Positions 20,701-32,506 of a stretch of DNA of 64,000 nt are shown here, one piece after another. Position 1 is the first letter of the stretch. Each line of letters opens with the position of its first letter. Under the pieces are notes generated by a model. That model saw nothing but the letters and a program-made list of their open reading frames with translations, ran no database searches and had not been told where the DNA came from. The stretch comes from Jaltomata sinuosa (Eukaryota; Streptophyta; Magnoliopsida; Solanales; Solanaceae): positions 124,001 to 188,000 of the forward strand of contig QJPP01000027.1 in NCBI GenBank assembly GCA_003996215.1. Reading direction: 5' to 3'. Position numbers and translations under genes: made by a program.

Positions 20701-22764
20701 TCTCCAATTACCTCTTTGGTTTCTCTCATAGAGCTGCTCGAGTTGACAAATAAGCTTGAATATAAAAAACTTGAATAGAATCTTGAAAAGATAGGTGTAA
20801 GAAAGGCTATAGACCTCGATTGTGAGCACACAAGAGAGCAGGAAAAAAGGAGAATATGGGAACCAAATGGGAGAAAGAGGATGAGAGAATATGTATGAGA
20901 GTTGTGATGTAAGTCATCCTGCGACAATAAATTAGGCGCTGCTTGGGAGGCAACCCAACTTAAGGTAGCCTTTTTATTCTTTTTACTTTTTCTTTAGTAT
21001 CACCTTTGGTTTGGTTTTTTGTTTTATGTTGACAGGTTGAAGTTAAGTCTAAATACTGAGATCGCAGCTAAGGAGCATTGAAAATACTAAGTGTGGGGTC
21101 CTCCAAACCTCTTGGATGGACTTGATGCTACTAGCTAGGTGTAGAGGCCTCAGGGAGTATTTCTATCTTTACTTTTAAATTATACTTTGGGGAAAAAGTA
21201 TGGTTTTAAGTGTGGGTGGGAATCTTCCGAATTGTTTAGGTTGAAGTGCTATATGATTTATGTTTTTGTTTATTTGCAAGTTTTTGATTAAATTGACAAA
21301 AATTACAAAAACAATTTATCTTTGTTTGTTTTTAGTCTTTGTGTTTGGCCTGTTTAGTAGAAGCAGACTTCACCCAACCCTTGATTTTTCTTTTTGGTTA
21401 TTTTTCGAGGTGGAGCACTTTGAACCCAGTATCCTTTTTTATTTTTAGGAGTAAATTTACAAAAATTGTCATTAGGAATAAATAGAGATGCTCTTGCTAG
21501 GTGCTACACATGATTACTTGTGCAAGTTGGTGTTTAATTATATGGCATGAGTGGAAAAATGGAATGACTACTGTGAGACACCTAGGATCATTTATCTGAC
21601 TCTTATTGGCTTAAATTTGAATTCTTGCAGTTGCTTGGTTGAAGAGTCTATAGGTATCTTTCTTTATTTGAACATGTGCCAAGTGTGAGTGAGGTTTTTG
21701 TTATATTCCATGTTGTATTTTGGTGTCTAGAACTTGCCCCGTGTATTTGCAAAGCGAAATAAAGAATGCTGCATTTAGGAGATGATATAGGCATTTCCTT
21801 GATAGCCATGTTTGATACCCTCTTTATCTACCCTTTGTGAATGACCATAGTCATCCCCATAAAACCTTTAGCCTATTCTTTGGTAGCCTCATATATAGCT
21901 TATTCCTTTTCTTTTAATTTCCCGCAATTTGATCCAAAACTCCAAAGCACTTTAGTTGAAAAATTAAGATGTTAAGGAGTGTAAATTAAAGAAGGAAAAA
22001 GTGAAGTTGAAGATCCAAGTAAATAGATTTTGGTGTGTAAAAATGTTTATGTGTTGATTGGTAGGGAGTAATGTAATAAAAAGAAAAATTAATCAAAAGA
22101 AGTGAATCATGTGTTAATAGCAAATACTCCCTACTAAAGATGTGTAAGCTAGCTTAAAAATATGGGGCAAAACAAAGGAGAGTTGGGAAGATAATATTGG
22201 TGTAAAAATAGTTTGGTTCGAGATTAGTTTAATGTAAAGTGTGATGTATTTTAAAGCTCTTACGGAAAATAGTCACTATTCTTGACCAAATAGTTTCAAC
22301 CCATCCCTTAGCCTACATTACAATCCTTAAAGTCCTACTTGATCTTGAGCTTTGACATTCTGATATTAGTGGAGTACTACTCAAAGGGCAAGCTTCTAGT
22401 TCATCTTATGTGACATGTGAATTCTTTGTGAGAGTGAGTGGAATTTGATTCTTACACCCGTTCTTATGATAATTTGCATATGTGGGTGAATATGGGTGAC
22501 TCTCTTGTGGTGAGGGCGCATGTTTAATTATGTATAGGTGACTTATATTATCTCTTTGTTGATTAATGTACATGAGTTTTCTAACTTGGTAGAGTCAATT
22601 CTTGAGGCTAAGAAGTTTTAAAGTAGTATTCATGTGATTCCAGTTGTAATATGGCATGTTGAACGTAGAACTTGCTATTCATGTGGTCGTTGTAGTTCTA
22701 GCTTGAGTGTCATAGTTTTAGTAGGGATGTTGGAGTCTTCCTTTATTGTGATTAATGTAAAGAG
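20701..22764 (+). other. 3' non-coding region of copy B
   Basis: No coding region. It has the same motif order as copy A: a degraded first hairpin (20913-20925), the TTGGG/CCCAA stem-loop (20943-20958), an internal polypurine-like tract TTTAAGTGTGGGTGGG (21205-21220) and the 14-mer TCTAGAACTTGCCC (21726-21739). A third purine-rich AAGTGTGGGG lies near 21090. The rest is AT-rich and matches 15567-17100 in reverse. Confidence 0.7.
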
Positions 22765-22801
22765 TTGTTCAAGGACTAACAAGGCTTTAAGTGTGGGGTG
22801 G
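22765..22801 (+). promoter_or_regulatory. Stem-loop and polypurine tract of copy B
   Basis: TTGTT (22765-22769) pairs with AACAA (22778-22782). After 19 nt containing TTTAAGTGTGGGGTGG comes the LTR start TGATCTTAGG at 22802. This is the mirror of 1876-1912 in copy A. Confidence 0.7.
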
Positions 22802-24373
22802 TGATCTTAGGCGTATTTATACACCTAAGTGTCATTATCTATGCGCGTTTAGCTTAGTTTTGAGGATAAATTGGTGTGATATTGAATTATATATTGTTTA
22901 TGTGTATATTTGGTAGCTAAGGTACATGTTTAAGGTGTTTAAGGTGCATTTGGAACAAGTCAAGAGTCAAAATGATCAAATAGAGTTTAGACGAGAAAAC
23001 TAGTGTTGCTAGCTTGAGCTATGCATCTTCTAGTATACTTTGATGAGCTCTATTGTGTTGTATGGACTAATGTTTATTATGAATTCTCATAGGATACCAT
23101 TGGAGGATCTATGGAAGCAAAATTAAGCCTACAAACAAGCTACAAAAAGTGGGTAATCAAGGAACAAGTGCACGAGGAGAAGAGAGCAAACATTGGGCGA
23201 ACTCCCACATTTTGGAGGGGTATTTCGCCTCACCTCCCAAGGCATGGGAGGAGGTACTGCCTCGTTCCTCCCAATTTATGGTAGTATTCCCTTCCTGGAA
23301 CACCCCAACTCAAGGGGCTACTGGTTTTGCCTCGCGTCCAGTCACGCGATGCAACCTCCCTAAATCGTCCAAAATCGGGTTTTTAACTTGGTTTAAGTGG
23401 GGGAAAAGTTGTAAATGCATATGTATATTATGGGCCAGACTATGGAACACACTAAACACTATATAAGGAGTACTTATCCACATTTACACACATCTTTGGA
23501 AGAACACACGAATTGGGAAGCAAACAAGACATCAAGGAGCTCAAACTAGGGTTCTTTGTTCTTTAACTTTTCTTTCTTGTAGTTTTACTTTATGAACTCA
23601 TCTATGGAGATTTTTTGTATGACTATAAGTGGATAAACACCCTCTTTATAGGGTTTAGGATACAACATGATTTCTTAATTATGGTTTTATAGTTGGTTTA
23701 TACGTTTATCATATCATGTGATTGTTCTTGCGTTCTTGTTTAACTATTCTAAAGCGTCATGAACTTTAGGATAAATCTAAGTCTCAAAAGAAATTAACCA
23801 TAGGAGTGGAGGGACGGAATGAAGAATGTAGGGAGTGGATTATGTCTCAAATTTTTATATACCAATTGTAAAGGATGATTTGCGGTTAGGATAGCGATAT
23901 ACTTAAATGCCCCACTCGATTAATGAAATGGGAAGATAGTTTAAAGCATTCTAATTAAATACTCACATCCCCGCTCAATGATGTAGCTGTGAGATTAATT
24001 TAGGTAGATGACTTAGAGGATGACCATTCCCAAGTTTTAATATCAACACCGTGGATCAACACTCACAATAAGCACCAACACCGGCTTGAAATCATAGTTA
24101 CACATGAATGTGAAGTAAATGCCTCAACCCTGGATCTCTCCATATAATGTTCACAATCCGAATTTCATATCGTTGTTATTTTCTAACATTTAGTTCTTAA
24201 AAGAAACTCAAACTCTTTTTTATTATGAATCGTACTTGTCTAACTTCAATAGTAAAAATTAAGTTAGATCATCTGCTAAACACCAAGTCCCTGTGGGATT
24301 GATATTCGGCTCGCAAGAGCCACTTTATTGCTTGCATGACCATGTACACTTGCGTGTGCACTCGGGAGAAACA
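22802..24373 (+). repeat. LTR of copy B
   Basis: About 1572 bp. It starts TGATCTTAGGCG and ends CTCGGGAGAAACA. It has a TATA box CTATATAAGG at 23459-23468 and a GC-richer stretch upstream of it (23200-23350, 'gcctcgcgtccagtcacgcgatgc'). It aligns with LTRs A and C. A primer-binding-site-like sequence follows it, so it could equally be the 5' LTR of a lost downstream copy. Confidence 0.85.
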
Positions 24374-24411
24374 AGTTTTTGGTGTCGTTGCCGAGGATGA
24401 CACCAAAAACT
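24374..24411. repeat. Palindrome built on a tRNA-Asp-type primer-binding site
   Basis: AGTTTTTGGTGTC and its exact complement GACACCAAAAACT enclose the 12-nt loop GTTGCCGAGGAT. The left arm plus loop is the primer-binding site of this family, TGGTGTCGTTGCCGAGGAT (24380-24398), a degenerate form of the complement of the tRNA-Asp 3' end. LTR tails point into it from both sides. Confidence 0.8.
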
Positions 24412-24519
24412 TATTGCTCCCAAGCGCACATGCAAGTGTACATGGTCATGCAAGCAATAAAATGGCTCTTGCAAGCCGAATATCAATCCCACAGGGACTT
24501 GGTGTTTAGCAGACGATCC
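24412..24519 (-). repeat. Truncated LTR tail of the A/B/C family, inverted relative to LTR B
   Basis: About 108 bp match the last part of LTRs A-C in reverse orientation, including 'gcacatgcaagtgtacatgg' and the 'gggacttggtgtttagcaga' block. It stops abruptly at about 24519, where element G integrase sequence begins. It may be the surviving end of the 3' LTR of copy C. Confidence 0.75.
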
Positions 24520-25555
24520 AACTTAATTAACTTAGACACGTGAAAGACTGGATGCAATGCTGCTAACTTAGGAGGTAAATCAACATCATAGGCTACATGG
24601 CCAACTCTCTTTAGGATTCTATAAGGACCAATATATCTAGGGCTCAACTTACCTTTCTTTCAAAATTGCATAACCCCCTTTATAGGCGATACCTTCAAGA
24701 ATACCCAGTAATCAACTTGAAACTCTAAATCTCTATGCCGCACATCTCTATAAGATTTATGTTGGCTTTGAGCAGTTTTCAGCCGCTCCTGTATTAGCTT
24801 TACTTTTTCAACTGCTTGATGGACAAGATCTGGTCCCAAAATTTGAGTCTCACCTACATCAAACCAACCGATAGGTGATCTATATCGTCTCCCATAAAGA
24901 GCTTCAAATAGAGCCATGCCAATACTGGAGTGATAGCTATTATCATAGGCAAATTCTATCAAGGGAAAATGATCATCCCAATTGCCTTTAAAGTCCAAAA
25001 TGCATGCTCTCAACATATCTTTGAGTGTCATAATAGTGCGCTCGGCTTGACCATCTGTCTGTGGATGAATGCGGTGCTAAGGTTCACTTGTGTTCCCAAA
25101 CTCTCCTAGAATGACCTTTAAAAATGTGAGGTGAACTGGGCACCCCTATCTGAGATGATGGACATTGGGATTCCATGCAAGCGAACAATCTCTCTTATAT
25201 ATAGGTTGGCATAATCTTCTGTGGTACTGGTAGACTTAACTGGTAAGAAGTGGGCTGATTTTGTTAATCGATCAATGATCACCCAAATATAGTCATGCTT
25301 GTGAAATGAGGAAGGCAAACCTGTAACAAAATCCATGTTAATGGCCTCCTATTTCCATACTGGGATGCTCATAGTCTGATCTAGGCCACCGGGCCTTTGA
25401 TGTTCTGCTTTCACTTGCTGGCAGTTAGAGCATTGTGCTACAAACTCTGCTATATCCCTTTTCATGTCATTCCACCAGTAGACCTCTTTAAGGTCATGGT
25501 ACATCTTTGTAGAGCCTGAATGAATGGAATATCGAGAACAATGTGCTTCAGTCAT
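24520..25555 (-). pseudogene. Integrase of element G
   Basis: Three consecutive minus-strand pieces. 25349-25555 has the zinc-binding HHCC domain (HCSRYSIHSGSTKMYHDLK, then CSNCQQVK). 25118-25336 is the catalytic core start (MDFVTGLPSSF, ending SIISDRGAQFTSHF), giving the first two acidic residues of the DDE triad. 24660-25031 is the later core and C-terminal domain (FPLIEFAYDNSYHSSIGMA, ALYGRRYRSPIGWFDVGE, VFLKVSPIKGVMQF). Homology (GKLSPRYIGPYRIL-like) continues in the sequence to ~24527. The enzyme would join cDNA ends to chromosomal DNA. Breaks at 25032-25117 and 25337-25348 disrupt it. Confidence 0.85.
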
Positions 25556-25558
25556 TAT

Positions 25559-26290
25559 CTATTGTTTTAGACCATCTACATTAGGAACACACAGTCTTCC
25601 TCGGCACCTTAAGGAACCATCCCCTACCATCTCAAATGCTGAAATTTTATGTTGTCGGATCCCTTCTCTATACTGGAGTAATAAGGGATCATCATATTGT
25701 TTTTCTTTCACTACCGCCACTAATGATGACTTTTTAGTGTTCTGCACAAACACACCCCCCATCTTCAGAATCTTGAAGTCAAACTCCTCGACTGACTAAT
25801 CTGTGAATATCTTGTGCTACTTCATGTTAAGCAGGTGATAAATGTGCTAGGCTGCCCATAGAAATGTGACTGAGAACATCCTCTACAATGTTAGCTTTAT
25901 CGGGGTGGTAGAGAATATTGACATCGTAGTCTTTCAGCAACTCTATCCACCTTCTCTGCCTCAAATTCAACTCCCTTTGCTTGAAGATATATTGGAGACT
26001 CTTATGGTATGTAAATATGTCAACATGTACCCCATACAAGTAGTGCGCCAAATCTTAAGTGTGAATACAACTGCTGCAAGCTCTAAATCATGTGTGGGGT
26101 AGTTCTGTTCATGCTTTTCCAATTGTCAAGAAGCGTATGCTATAACTTTACCATGTTTCATCAAGATGCATCTTAGGCCGACACCCAAAGCATCACAATA
26201 AATGGCATACCCTTATGTTCCCTCTGGTAAGTCCAATATAGGAGTTGTAGTCAATCTATCTTGAAAGCTTCTTTCACAAGCATCTGACCA
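25559..26290 (-). pseudogene. RNase H and linker of element G
   Basis: 25827-26051 reads HYLYGVHVDIFTYHKSLQYI, then QRRWIELLKDYDVNILYHPD. The family motif FTDHKSL has Tyr in place of Asp (FTYHKSL), which removes a catalytic acid of RNase H. 25559-25762 is the linker to integrase (GRLCVPNVDGLKQ at its end). The first part of RNase H (26052-26290) is only partly readable, with stops. Confidence 0.75.
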
Positions 26291-27339
26291 CTAAAATTTG
26301 GCTGCTTTCTGTGTTAATTTAGTCAATGGGGTGGAAATAGAGGAAACTCCCTCCACAAACCTCATGTAATAACCGGCGAGCCCCAAGAAACTATACACTT
26401 TTGTAGGAGTGGTAGGTCGATGCCATCTCTTCATAGCCTCTATCTTCTGAAAGTCCACTTTGATACCTTTACCAGAGACCACATGGCCAAGAAAAGCCAC
26501 TGAGTTTACCCAGAACTCACATTTAGAAAACTTGGCATAAAGTTGGTGTTCTCTAAGAGTCTGTAGAACTGATCTAAGATGGTCTGCATGCTTTGCCTCA
26601 TCACGTGAATATATCAAGATATCATCTATAAATACAATCACGTATATATCAAGAAAGGATTTGAAAACCCTATTCTTTATATCCACAAAGGCTGCTGGGG
26701 CATTCGTCAATCCAAATGACATGACAAGGAACTCAAAGTGCCCATATCTAGTTCTGATGGTTGTCTTCAGAATATCAACTTCACGTATCCTCAAATGGTG
26801 ATAACCAGATCTTAAGTCAATCTTTGAAAAACATTTAGCTCCCTACAACTGACCAAATAAATCATCTATTCTGGATAGGGGTACTTATTCTTTATTATCA
26901 CTATATTCAACTGCATGTAATCTATACACATTTTCATTGTTCCATCCTTCTTACGTACAAATAGTACTGGAGCACCCCATGGAGATATGCTGGGTTAAAT
27001 AAAACCTTTGTAAAGTAGATCTTTCAACTGCTCCTTTAGCTCTTTCAACTCTGTTGGTGCCATTCTATAAGGCGGAATGGATATAGGCCGGGTATCGGGA
27101 TCTAGGTCGATACCAAAGTCAATATCTCTAATCGAAGGTAATCCAGGAAGTTCATCGGGAAACACATATGGATATTCATTCACAATGGGTATGGACTGAA
27201 GAGTTGACACACGTTCCTCTGCTTCAAGGTCTCTGACATGGACTAGGTGATATAAACACCCTTTTGTTATAAGCTTTTGTGCCCTAAGATAGCAAATAAA
27301 CCTTCCTCTAGGCATCACAGCATTCCCTTTCCACTCCAA
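26291..27339 (-). pseudogene. Reverse transcriptase of element G
   Basis: The N-terminal part is 26995-27339: PIVNEYPYVFPDELPGLPSI, DTRPISIPPYRMAPTELKEL, ending LYKGFI at a stop where the family has an Arg. The catalytic half is 26291-26794: FLVMSFGLTNAPAAF, VIVFIDDILIYSRDEAKH (the metal-binding FIDD box), FSKCEFWVNSVAFLGHVVS and GLAGYYMRFVEGVSS. The region between (26795-26994) holds FSKIDL-region remnants disrupted by shifts. This enzyme would copy the element RNA inside the particle. Confidence 0.87.
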
Positions 27340-27363
27340 GACTGGTTCTCCCGAGAAATGAAA

Positions 27364-27735
27364 TCAAGCAACCTTAGCTCGACAATCAACTATAGCATGC
27401 CAAGAGGATAGCCAGTCCATGCCCATAATGACATCAAAATCAACCATGTCCAGCTCTATCAAGTTAGCCAATGTATCATGGCCACATATTGTTACTAGAC
27501 ACCCATAGTAGATCCTTTTAGCTATAATAGACTCTCCTACTAGAGTTGATACTATAAATGGCTCACGTAATAGCTCTGGCTCTATTCCAAACTTCTTAGC
27601 AATAAATGGATTAACATATGACAGGGTCACCCCTGGATCTATCAATGCATAAACATCATAAGAGAAGATGGATAAGGTACTTGTAACCACATCTGGGGAA
27701 GCCTCTGAATCCTGTCGGCCTGCTAATGCATACAT
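27364..27735 (-). pseudogene. Retropepsin-type protease of element G
   Basis: A 123-residue frame with the active site YALIDPGVTLSYV (Asp-Pro-Gly in place of DTG/DSG, usual for plant chromoviruses) and the second segment ELDMVDFDVIMGMDWLSSW near residues 98-116. It begins GRQDSEASPDVV after the gag zinc-knuckle region and ends at a stop (27361-27363) between ...CRAKVA and the RT frame. In the family, protease and RT are one open frame, so the stop is a lesion. Confidence 0.85.
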
Positions 27736-27739
27736 TCAA

Positions 27740-29115
27740 TTTTGGCCAGCTCCCAAACCTGAACCTCTACCTCTACCCCTACCTATACATCTACATGTTT
27801 GTGCCTAAGGATCACGAGATGAGGTGGTGCTGAATAAGAGGATGCTCCTGTAGAGCCTGTGGACAGTGATCTATCACCCCTTCCCTCAACTCTAAGTCTA
27901 GGACAATCATGCATCTTTTCACCCTCGAATCCACACCTATAACAAGCAGTAGAGCCATATAAGCACTCTCTGAAATGAGAACAACCACATTGTCTGCAAG
28001 TAGGCCGAGGTGGTAATCCCCGAGCAGTACCTCTCTGATAGTGAGGGCCTGGTGCCCTAGAAGTCAGACTCTAATCCTATCTGTACCTTGATGACTGATC
28101 CAGAGCACTAGCTATAAAGCTGGATGCCAACTGAGCCTGCCTAGGTGGACCTCTGTTGGAGGAAGCCCTGTCACTTCTGTGATACTTGCCAGCTGCCCTG
28201 GCGCTCTTACTCTGCTCCCTTTCTAATTTGTCTTCCTTGCGGTCATGGATGTGATCCTATGCCTGCTGCGCATATGCCATCAGTCTAGCAATCCATATCA
28301 TTATTAAGTGCAGCAACCACACAAGAGTCAATCAAATGATCTTTGAGGCCACCCATAAAGTAATGCATCCTCGCTCTCTGGGTGCTGACCATCTCTGGAG
28401 AAAATCTAGACAACTGCGTAAATCGCATGCTATACTCCTTGACACTGAGGTTATTCTGTCGTAAGGATAGAAATTCATCCACCATCACTTCCCTGAGCTC
28501 TAAAGGTAAAAAGTGATCCATAAAGGCCTTCAAGAATTCTTCCCAAACTGCTGGAGAGGCATTCGGGCCCCTAGAATCGACCCACATCTCATGCCAGGCA
28601 ATGGCAATATCTTTTAGCTGATAGGAGGCCAATTCCACAGCCTCAGTCTCAGGTATATGCATAACCCTGAAGATTTTGTTGATCTCATCTATAAACTGTT
28701 GAGGGTCCTCTTTCACACTAGATCCTGTAAACACTAGGGGATTTATCCTGAGGAAATCACAAACTCTGGATCCAGCAGTCTCTCCCTGAATAGTGTTATG
28801 TGTAGAAACATTCTGTCCTTGGAATTGAGCAGCTACTAACTGGGTGAACAAGTGTATTGCTCCTCTAAGATCCTGCTTTGAGGCACCTGGTGGTGGTACA
28901 GGTAGTGTAGAAACTATTGCTGATGCTACTGGAGGTGTAGAAACTCCTGTATGCCCTTCTGTTCTAGGCACCTGAGGACTTGGCAAGACCTCTTGAGCGC
29001 TGGTCTGATCCGCTAATACTAGAGAATGCTCTATAGTTGCGACCTCTTGAGTAGTGCTGGAAGTGGCCCTATGGCCTACATTATCCATATCTTTGGTAGA
29101 CATGATCTGTATCAC
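27740..29115 (-). pseudogene. gag of element G
   Basis: 28285-29115 is a 276-residue frame with a low-complexity N-terminus and a clear retrotransposon gag core: FLRINPLVFTGSSVKEDPQQ, FIDEINKIFRVMHI, ELASYQLKDIAIAWHEMW, FLKAFMDHFLPLELREVMVD and YSMRFTQLSRFSPEMV. It would form the capsid. Beyond a stop at 28285 the C-terminal half is frame-broken. Two zinc-knuckle-like motifs remain near 27915-27995, CRQCGCSHFREC and CYRCGFEGEKMHDC. The first is one residue short on each side of its His; the second has Glu where the zinc-binding His should be. The start Met lies ~185 bp after the primer-binding site; a second Met 5 codons in is equally possible. Confidence 0.82.
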
Positions 29116-29300
29116 AAATAAGCAGAATGTGAGTCTGAAGTAACATTCTATGACTTAGCTCTACTGCATGATCTAGATTTTAATAGAAGGTCAGATTCCT
29201 AAATGCCCGCGTAGTCCCTTAATTATAAATGTGGTGCGCAACACATTCATAAGGAAGGTCCTACTAGACACGGCTTCTTAGACTCCCTGGGACACTTGAA

Positions 29301-29319
29301 CCTTGTTCTCTGATACTAT
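29301..29319 (-). promoter_or_regulatory. Primer-binding site of element G
   Basis: The minus strand reads TAGTATCAGAGAACAAGG directly after the LTR end AAAAGCA. It matches the iMet-type TGGTATCAGAG with one mismatch. Confidence 0.7.
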
Positions 29320-32182
29320 GCTTTTCATGCCCCTAGCTAGGAGGAGCGGACGTCAAGGAGTTATACGAGCACCTGCTAAACATATATATTAAACTTATGC
29401 TAAAGTTGTAAACTGACAAAAAACAATATGGACATCAACATGTGGTTACATATCCTGAAACATAGATAACTGAAAGGCCCACTAGACTAACTGTACATCT
29501 AAAATAAAACTATGTCTAAGAAGCCTCTAAAGAGTCTGCAACTGAAAATCTGATAACTAGTCAGGACAGGGCCCCAACATACTCAACATACGATATGTAC
29601 ATGAATCCAAAACATGTGACCTAGGCATCTGATAGCTCCAGAGAGAGGCGGAGCTTACCAACTGATCAAATGGAAGGCACTGGTCTACTGTGGATGCCTG
29701 CTAGCCTGAGAACCTGAGCCTGCATTCATGAAATGCAGCACCCAAAAATAAAGGGACGTCAGTACATATGAAATATGTATTGGTATGTAAAGCAAACTGA
29801 ATAACAAGTATACATGTAAGAATGCTCATTGAATTGAATATCAAAGATAGGAAAATCTGAGCATACACATAGAGGGAATGTAATTTGAAATTGAAACTGA
29901 AACTAATACAATGACCAATATCAGAGGCCCTTATATAACGTCTTATACACTACTTAATTACATATGTTTAAAATCCCTAGAATTTGCCTAGGTGATATCT
30001 TTACCCTTTTACATAGCTTATCTACTCTTTATGTAATACTAACTGTCAGGAAGTCACAAGATGGCCTGCTGTCGGCGATCGGTGAAACCTGTTTGGCATT
30101 TGTAGCCAACTATCACAACTATGTGTGAAATCTCATAGTCTGGATAACGTGGTCTATCAAGGTACGCCCTCCAGGGCTCCTATAAGGTCTGCTCGCAGGC
30201 CTGTGTAGTCAGAGGAATCCACGACGAGAAGTTCCAGTTGACTCTATCTGAATTTTGTGCACAGAATAGCGTCGCATGTAGTGGCCCTAATGATACCCAC
30301 CTCACGCTGCAGAGTAGGCTATAATCTCATCTTGCTTGAAAAGGCTCATAGTAAGCAACTTATGAATCATATAACTCGTTATCTAAATATTGATTACTTT
30401 CATTTAGCTGAAGAATCATATATCTATATGATCTACATACTCGGGTCTATTTTGTGGCCAATTAATTTCTCTAAGTTTGTGACATATATGCTCGGTAACT
30501 TCTAAGAGTTTCAACTGAATACATGTATGATCGTGTGAAACATGTGACTTCTTTGACTAGAAATGAGTACTATAACTCTATACGTTTAGAACTCCAGCCA
30601 AGAGAGACCTATAATAGAAATAAGCTTTTCTTTCAAGAAGCATATAATCTATGACGACCTTTATAGGAGGAACAGGTGACTCTAGGTCGTGCCTTGATAG
30701 CGAAAAGAGGTTTTAGCTTTACATACCTTACTTCGAGACTCTCTCTCCCTTATGTAGCATCGTTGGTTCCTGTCAAACACTCCTTATCTATAATATATTA
30801 ACATATTCAATAGTATAAGCGACTAACTAAGAAATATGGCAAGGTCGGGAAGATGATAATAGCTTACGAGCGACAAGCTTAGCAAATAAGATAATTAAAT
30901 GGTGTATCATCACACCTATCTCTTTTCCCCTTATCAACTGAACTATGACCACCTATGAAGTCAATATTAATCCCTCCATCAATTCCTTACAATATGCAGC
31001 CCATTCCATATCCCAAACAAGGTCATAAACTTGACCCCTCGACTTTTAAATACCGCCTGGTGAGTTCTTTATTTAGTAGCGTTTAAATGACCCTTTAAGC
31101 TCATAGATTAAGTTGGGAGAGAATTATAACATTTAATACAGTTATAGGAATCCAAATAACATATAAACAACATCCTCAATACATTTAGGCATTTTATCAA
31201 ACACTTGACGAGGGACAAGCTTGCAAGAGCCATAAAAATCGTGTTTGCTATACCTAGCGTCCCTCCTTATCGCAGCAAGCTTGCTGCCTCAATACACCAT
31301 AATACACACCGCATTTAGTCAACAATACAACCATTACATCCCTCTACATACTCCCTCCTCACCGAATATATTAGTTACAATGGGCAAAAAATGGACTCAC
31401 GGCTTTCTTTCACCGTCCCGTGAGTCCTACCCGTAAACTATACTTAAAACAACTCTTACAGTCATATTTATAGGGATAGAAGAGCATCCATACCTTTATC
31501 AATAATAATACAATCCCTGCAGCCCTTTTATCTTCAAGAACAACACCTTTTCCTTCAATAAAACACTTGACTAAGTAGGTTTCTGTGACCTACGATAAAA
31601 AAATACACTTGATTCTTTAAGGAATTCACTTACCTTAGGCTAGGGAGGGATTGATATGAAGAAGAACTGAATAAAACAAGTGTTAAGAAGGTCCCTTATG
31701 TTCTGATATGTATGGGAGACTAAATTGCAAAGTTTCAATATAAATACACCACTTTTGGCCGACTTACCCAAGGCTGCCACATGTCCCGCGGTGATTGGGC
31801 AGTGCGCGTGTCTGTAGTAAAATGCGCATAACTTTTTACTCCAAACTCATATAGACGAGAGGTTTGTTGAGTTACAAACTAGACTCAAATGCATTTAATT
31901 TTGTACTTAATAGTACCTCTAAATCATTTTATATTTGGAGATATACCCATTACAAGTAAGACCTTTTACTAGCTTGCTTAAAATAGTCCACCGTAGTGAA
32001 TCCTTCAATTTGAAATTTTGTTCCAAGTATCCCTTTGGTATATAACCTTGGTATATCACTTCAAATTGCTTAGTATAAGCATCCCTTTGTATAATTATCC
32101 ATTCACAACCTTATCCTCTTGGTTCATAATGATTCCTTCACGTTTATGAGTTGCACGTGTATCTTAAGTTTTGGGCACTACA
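29319..32182 (-). repeat. 5' LTR of element G
   Basis: About 2864 bp. On the minus strand it begins TGTAGTGCCCAAAACTTAAG (32182) and ends GGGCATGAAAAGCA (29319). It holds no gene. Features typical of plant chromovirus LTRs are visible, such as the 'gggacgtcagtacatatgaa' block near 29755. The other LTR is missing, so the right boundary rests on the abrupt change to copy C sequence at 32183. Confidence 0.75.
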
Positions 32183-32506
32183 AGAGGTCTGGAGGACACC
32201 ACACGTAGTGCTTTCCATTCTCCTTAGCTGCGATCTTAGGTAGTCATACTTCCCTTAAACTTGCCTAAATAAAACAAAACCAAACCAAAAGTGACACTAA
32301 ACAAATACTAAAAAGAGTAATAATTCTACCTTAACTTGGGTTGTCTCCCAAGAAGCACCTGATTTAATGTCGCGGCATGACTCACATCACCACTATTATT
32401 CACATTATCTCATCCTCTTTCTCCTACTCGGGGCCCATCTTGTCCTTCTTTTCTGACCCCTCGCATGCTCACTATCAAGGGATGTCGCCTTTCTAACACC
32501 TACCTT
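32183..32506 (-). other. Start of the 3' non-coding region of copy C with the double stem-loop
   Basis: CTTGGG/CCCAAG (32335-32352, loop TTGTCT) and GTCGCGGCATGAC (32369-32381) correspond to 17107-17153 in copy A, with the same 16-nt spacer. Otherwise non-coding; collinear with 16960-17166. Confidence 0.7.

Larger units (their letters stand above)
19492..24373 (+). mobile_element. Non-autonomous gag-protease element, copy B (5'-truncated)
   Basis: A plus-strand relative of copy A, lacking the 5' LTR, primer-binding site and first half of gag. It runs from mid-gag (19492, 'agttattcagaataacactc') through protease, 3' non-coding region and polypurine tract to a complete LTR. It lies head to head with copy A, and the junction 19476-19491 (AAAAAACTTATTATG-like) matches neither copy. 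It is followed by a primer-binding-site palindrome instead of ordinary flanking DNA. Confidence 0.78.
24520..32182 (-). mobile_element. Chromovirus-type LTR retrotransposon, element G (3'-truncated)
   Basis: Minus-strand order from right to left: 5' LTR (29319-32182), tRNA-iMet-like primer-binding site, gag, protease, RT, RNase H, integrase. The integrase breaks off at about 24520 before any chromodomain, and the 3' LTR is missing. The right end abuts the non-coding region of copy C, so G probably inserted in copy C and a deletion then removed its 3' end. Many stops and shifts are present; it is not coding-competent. Confidence 0.85.
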
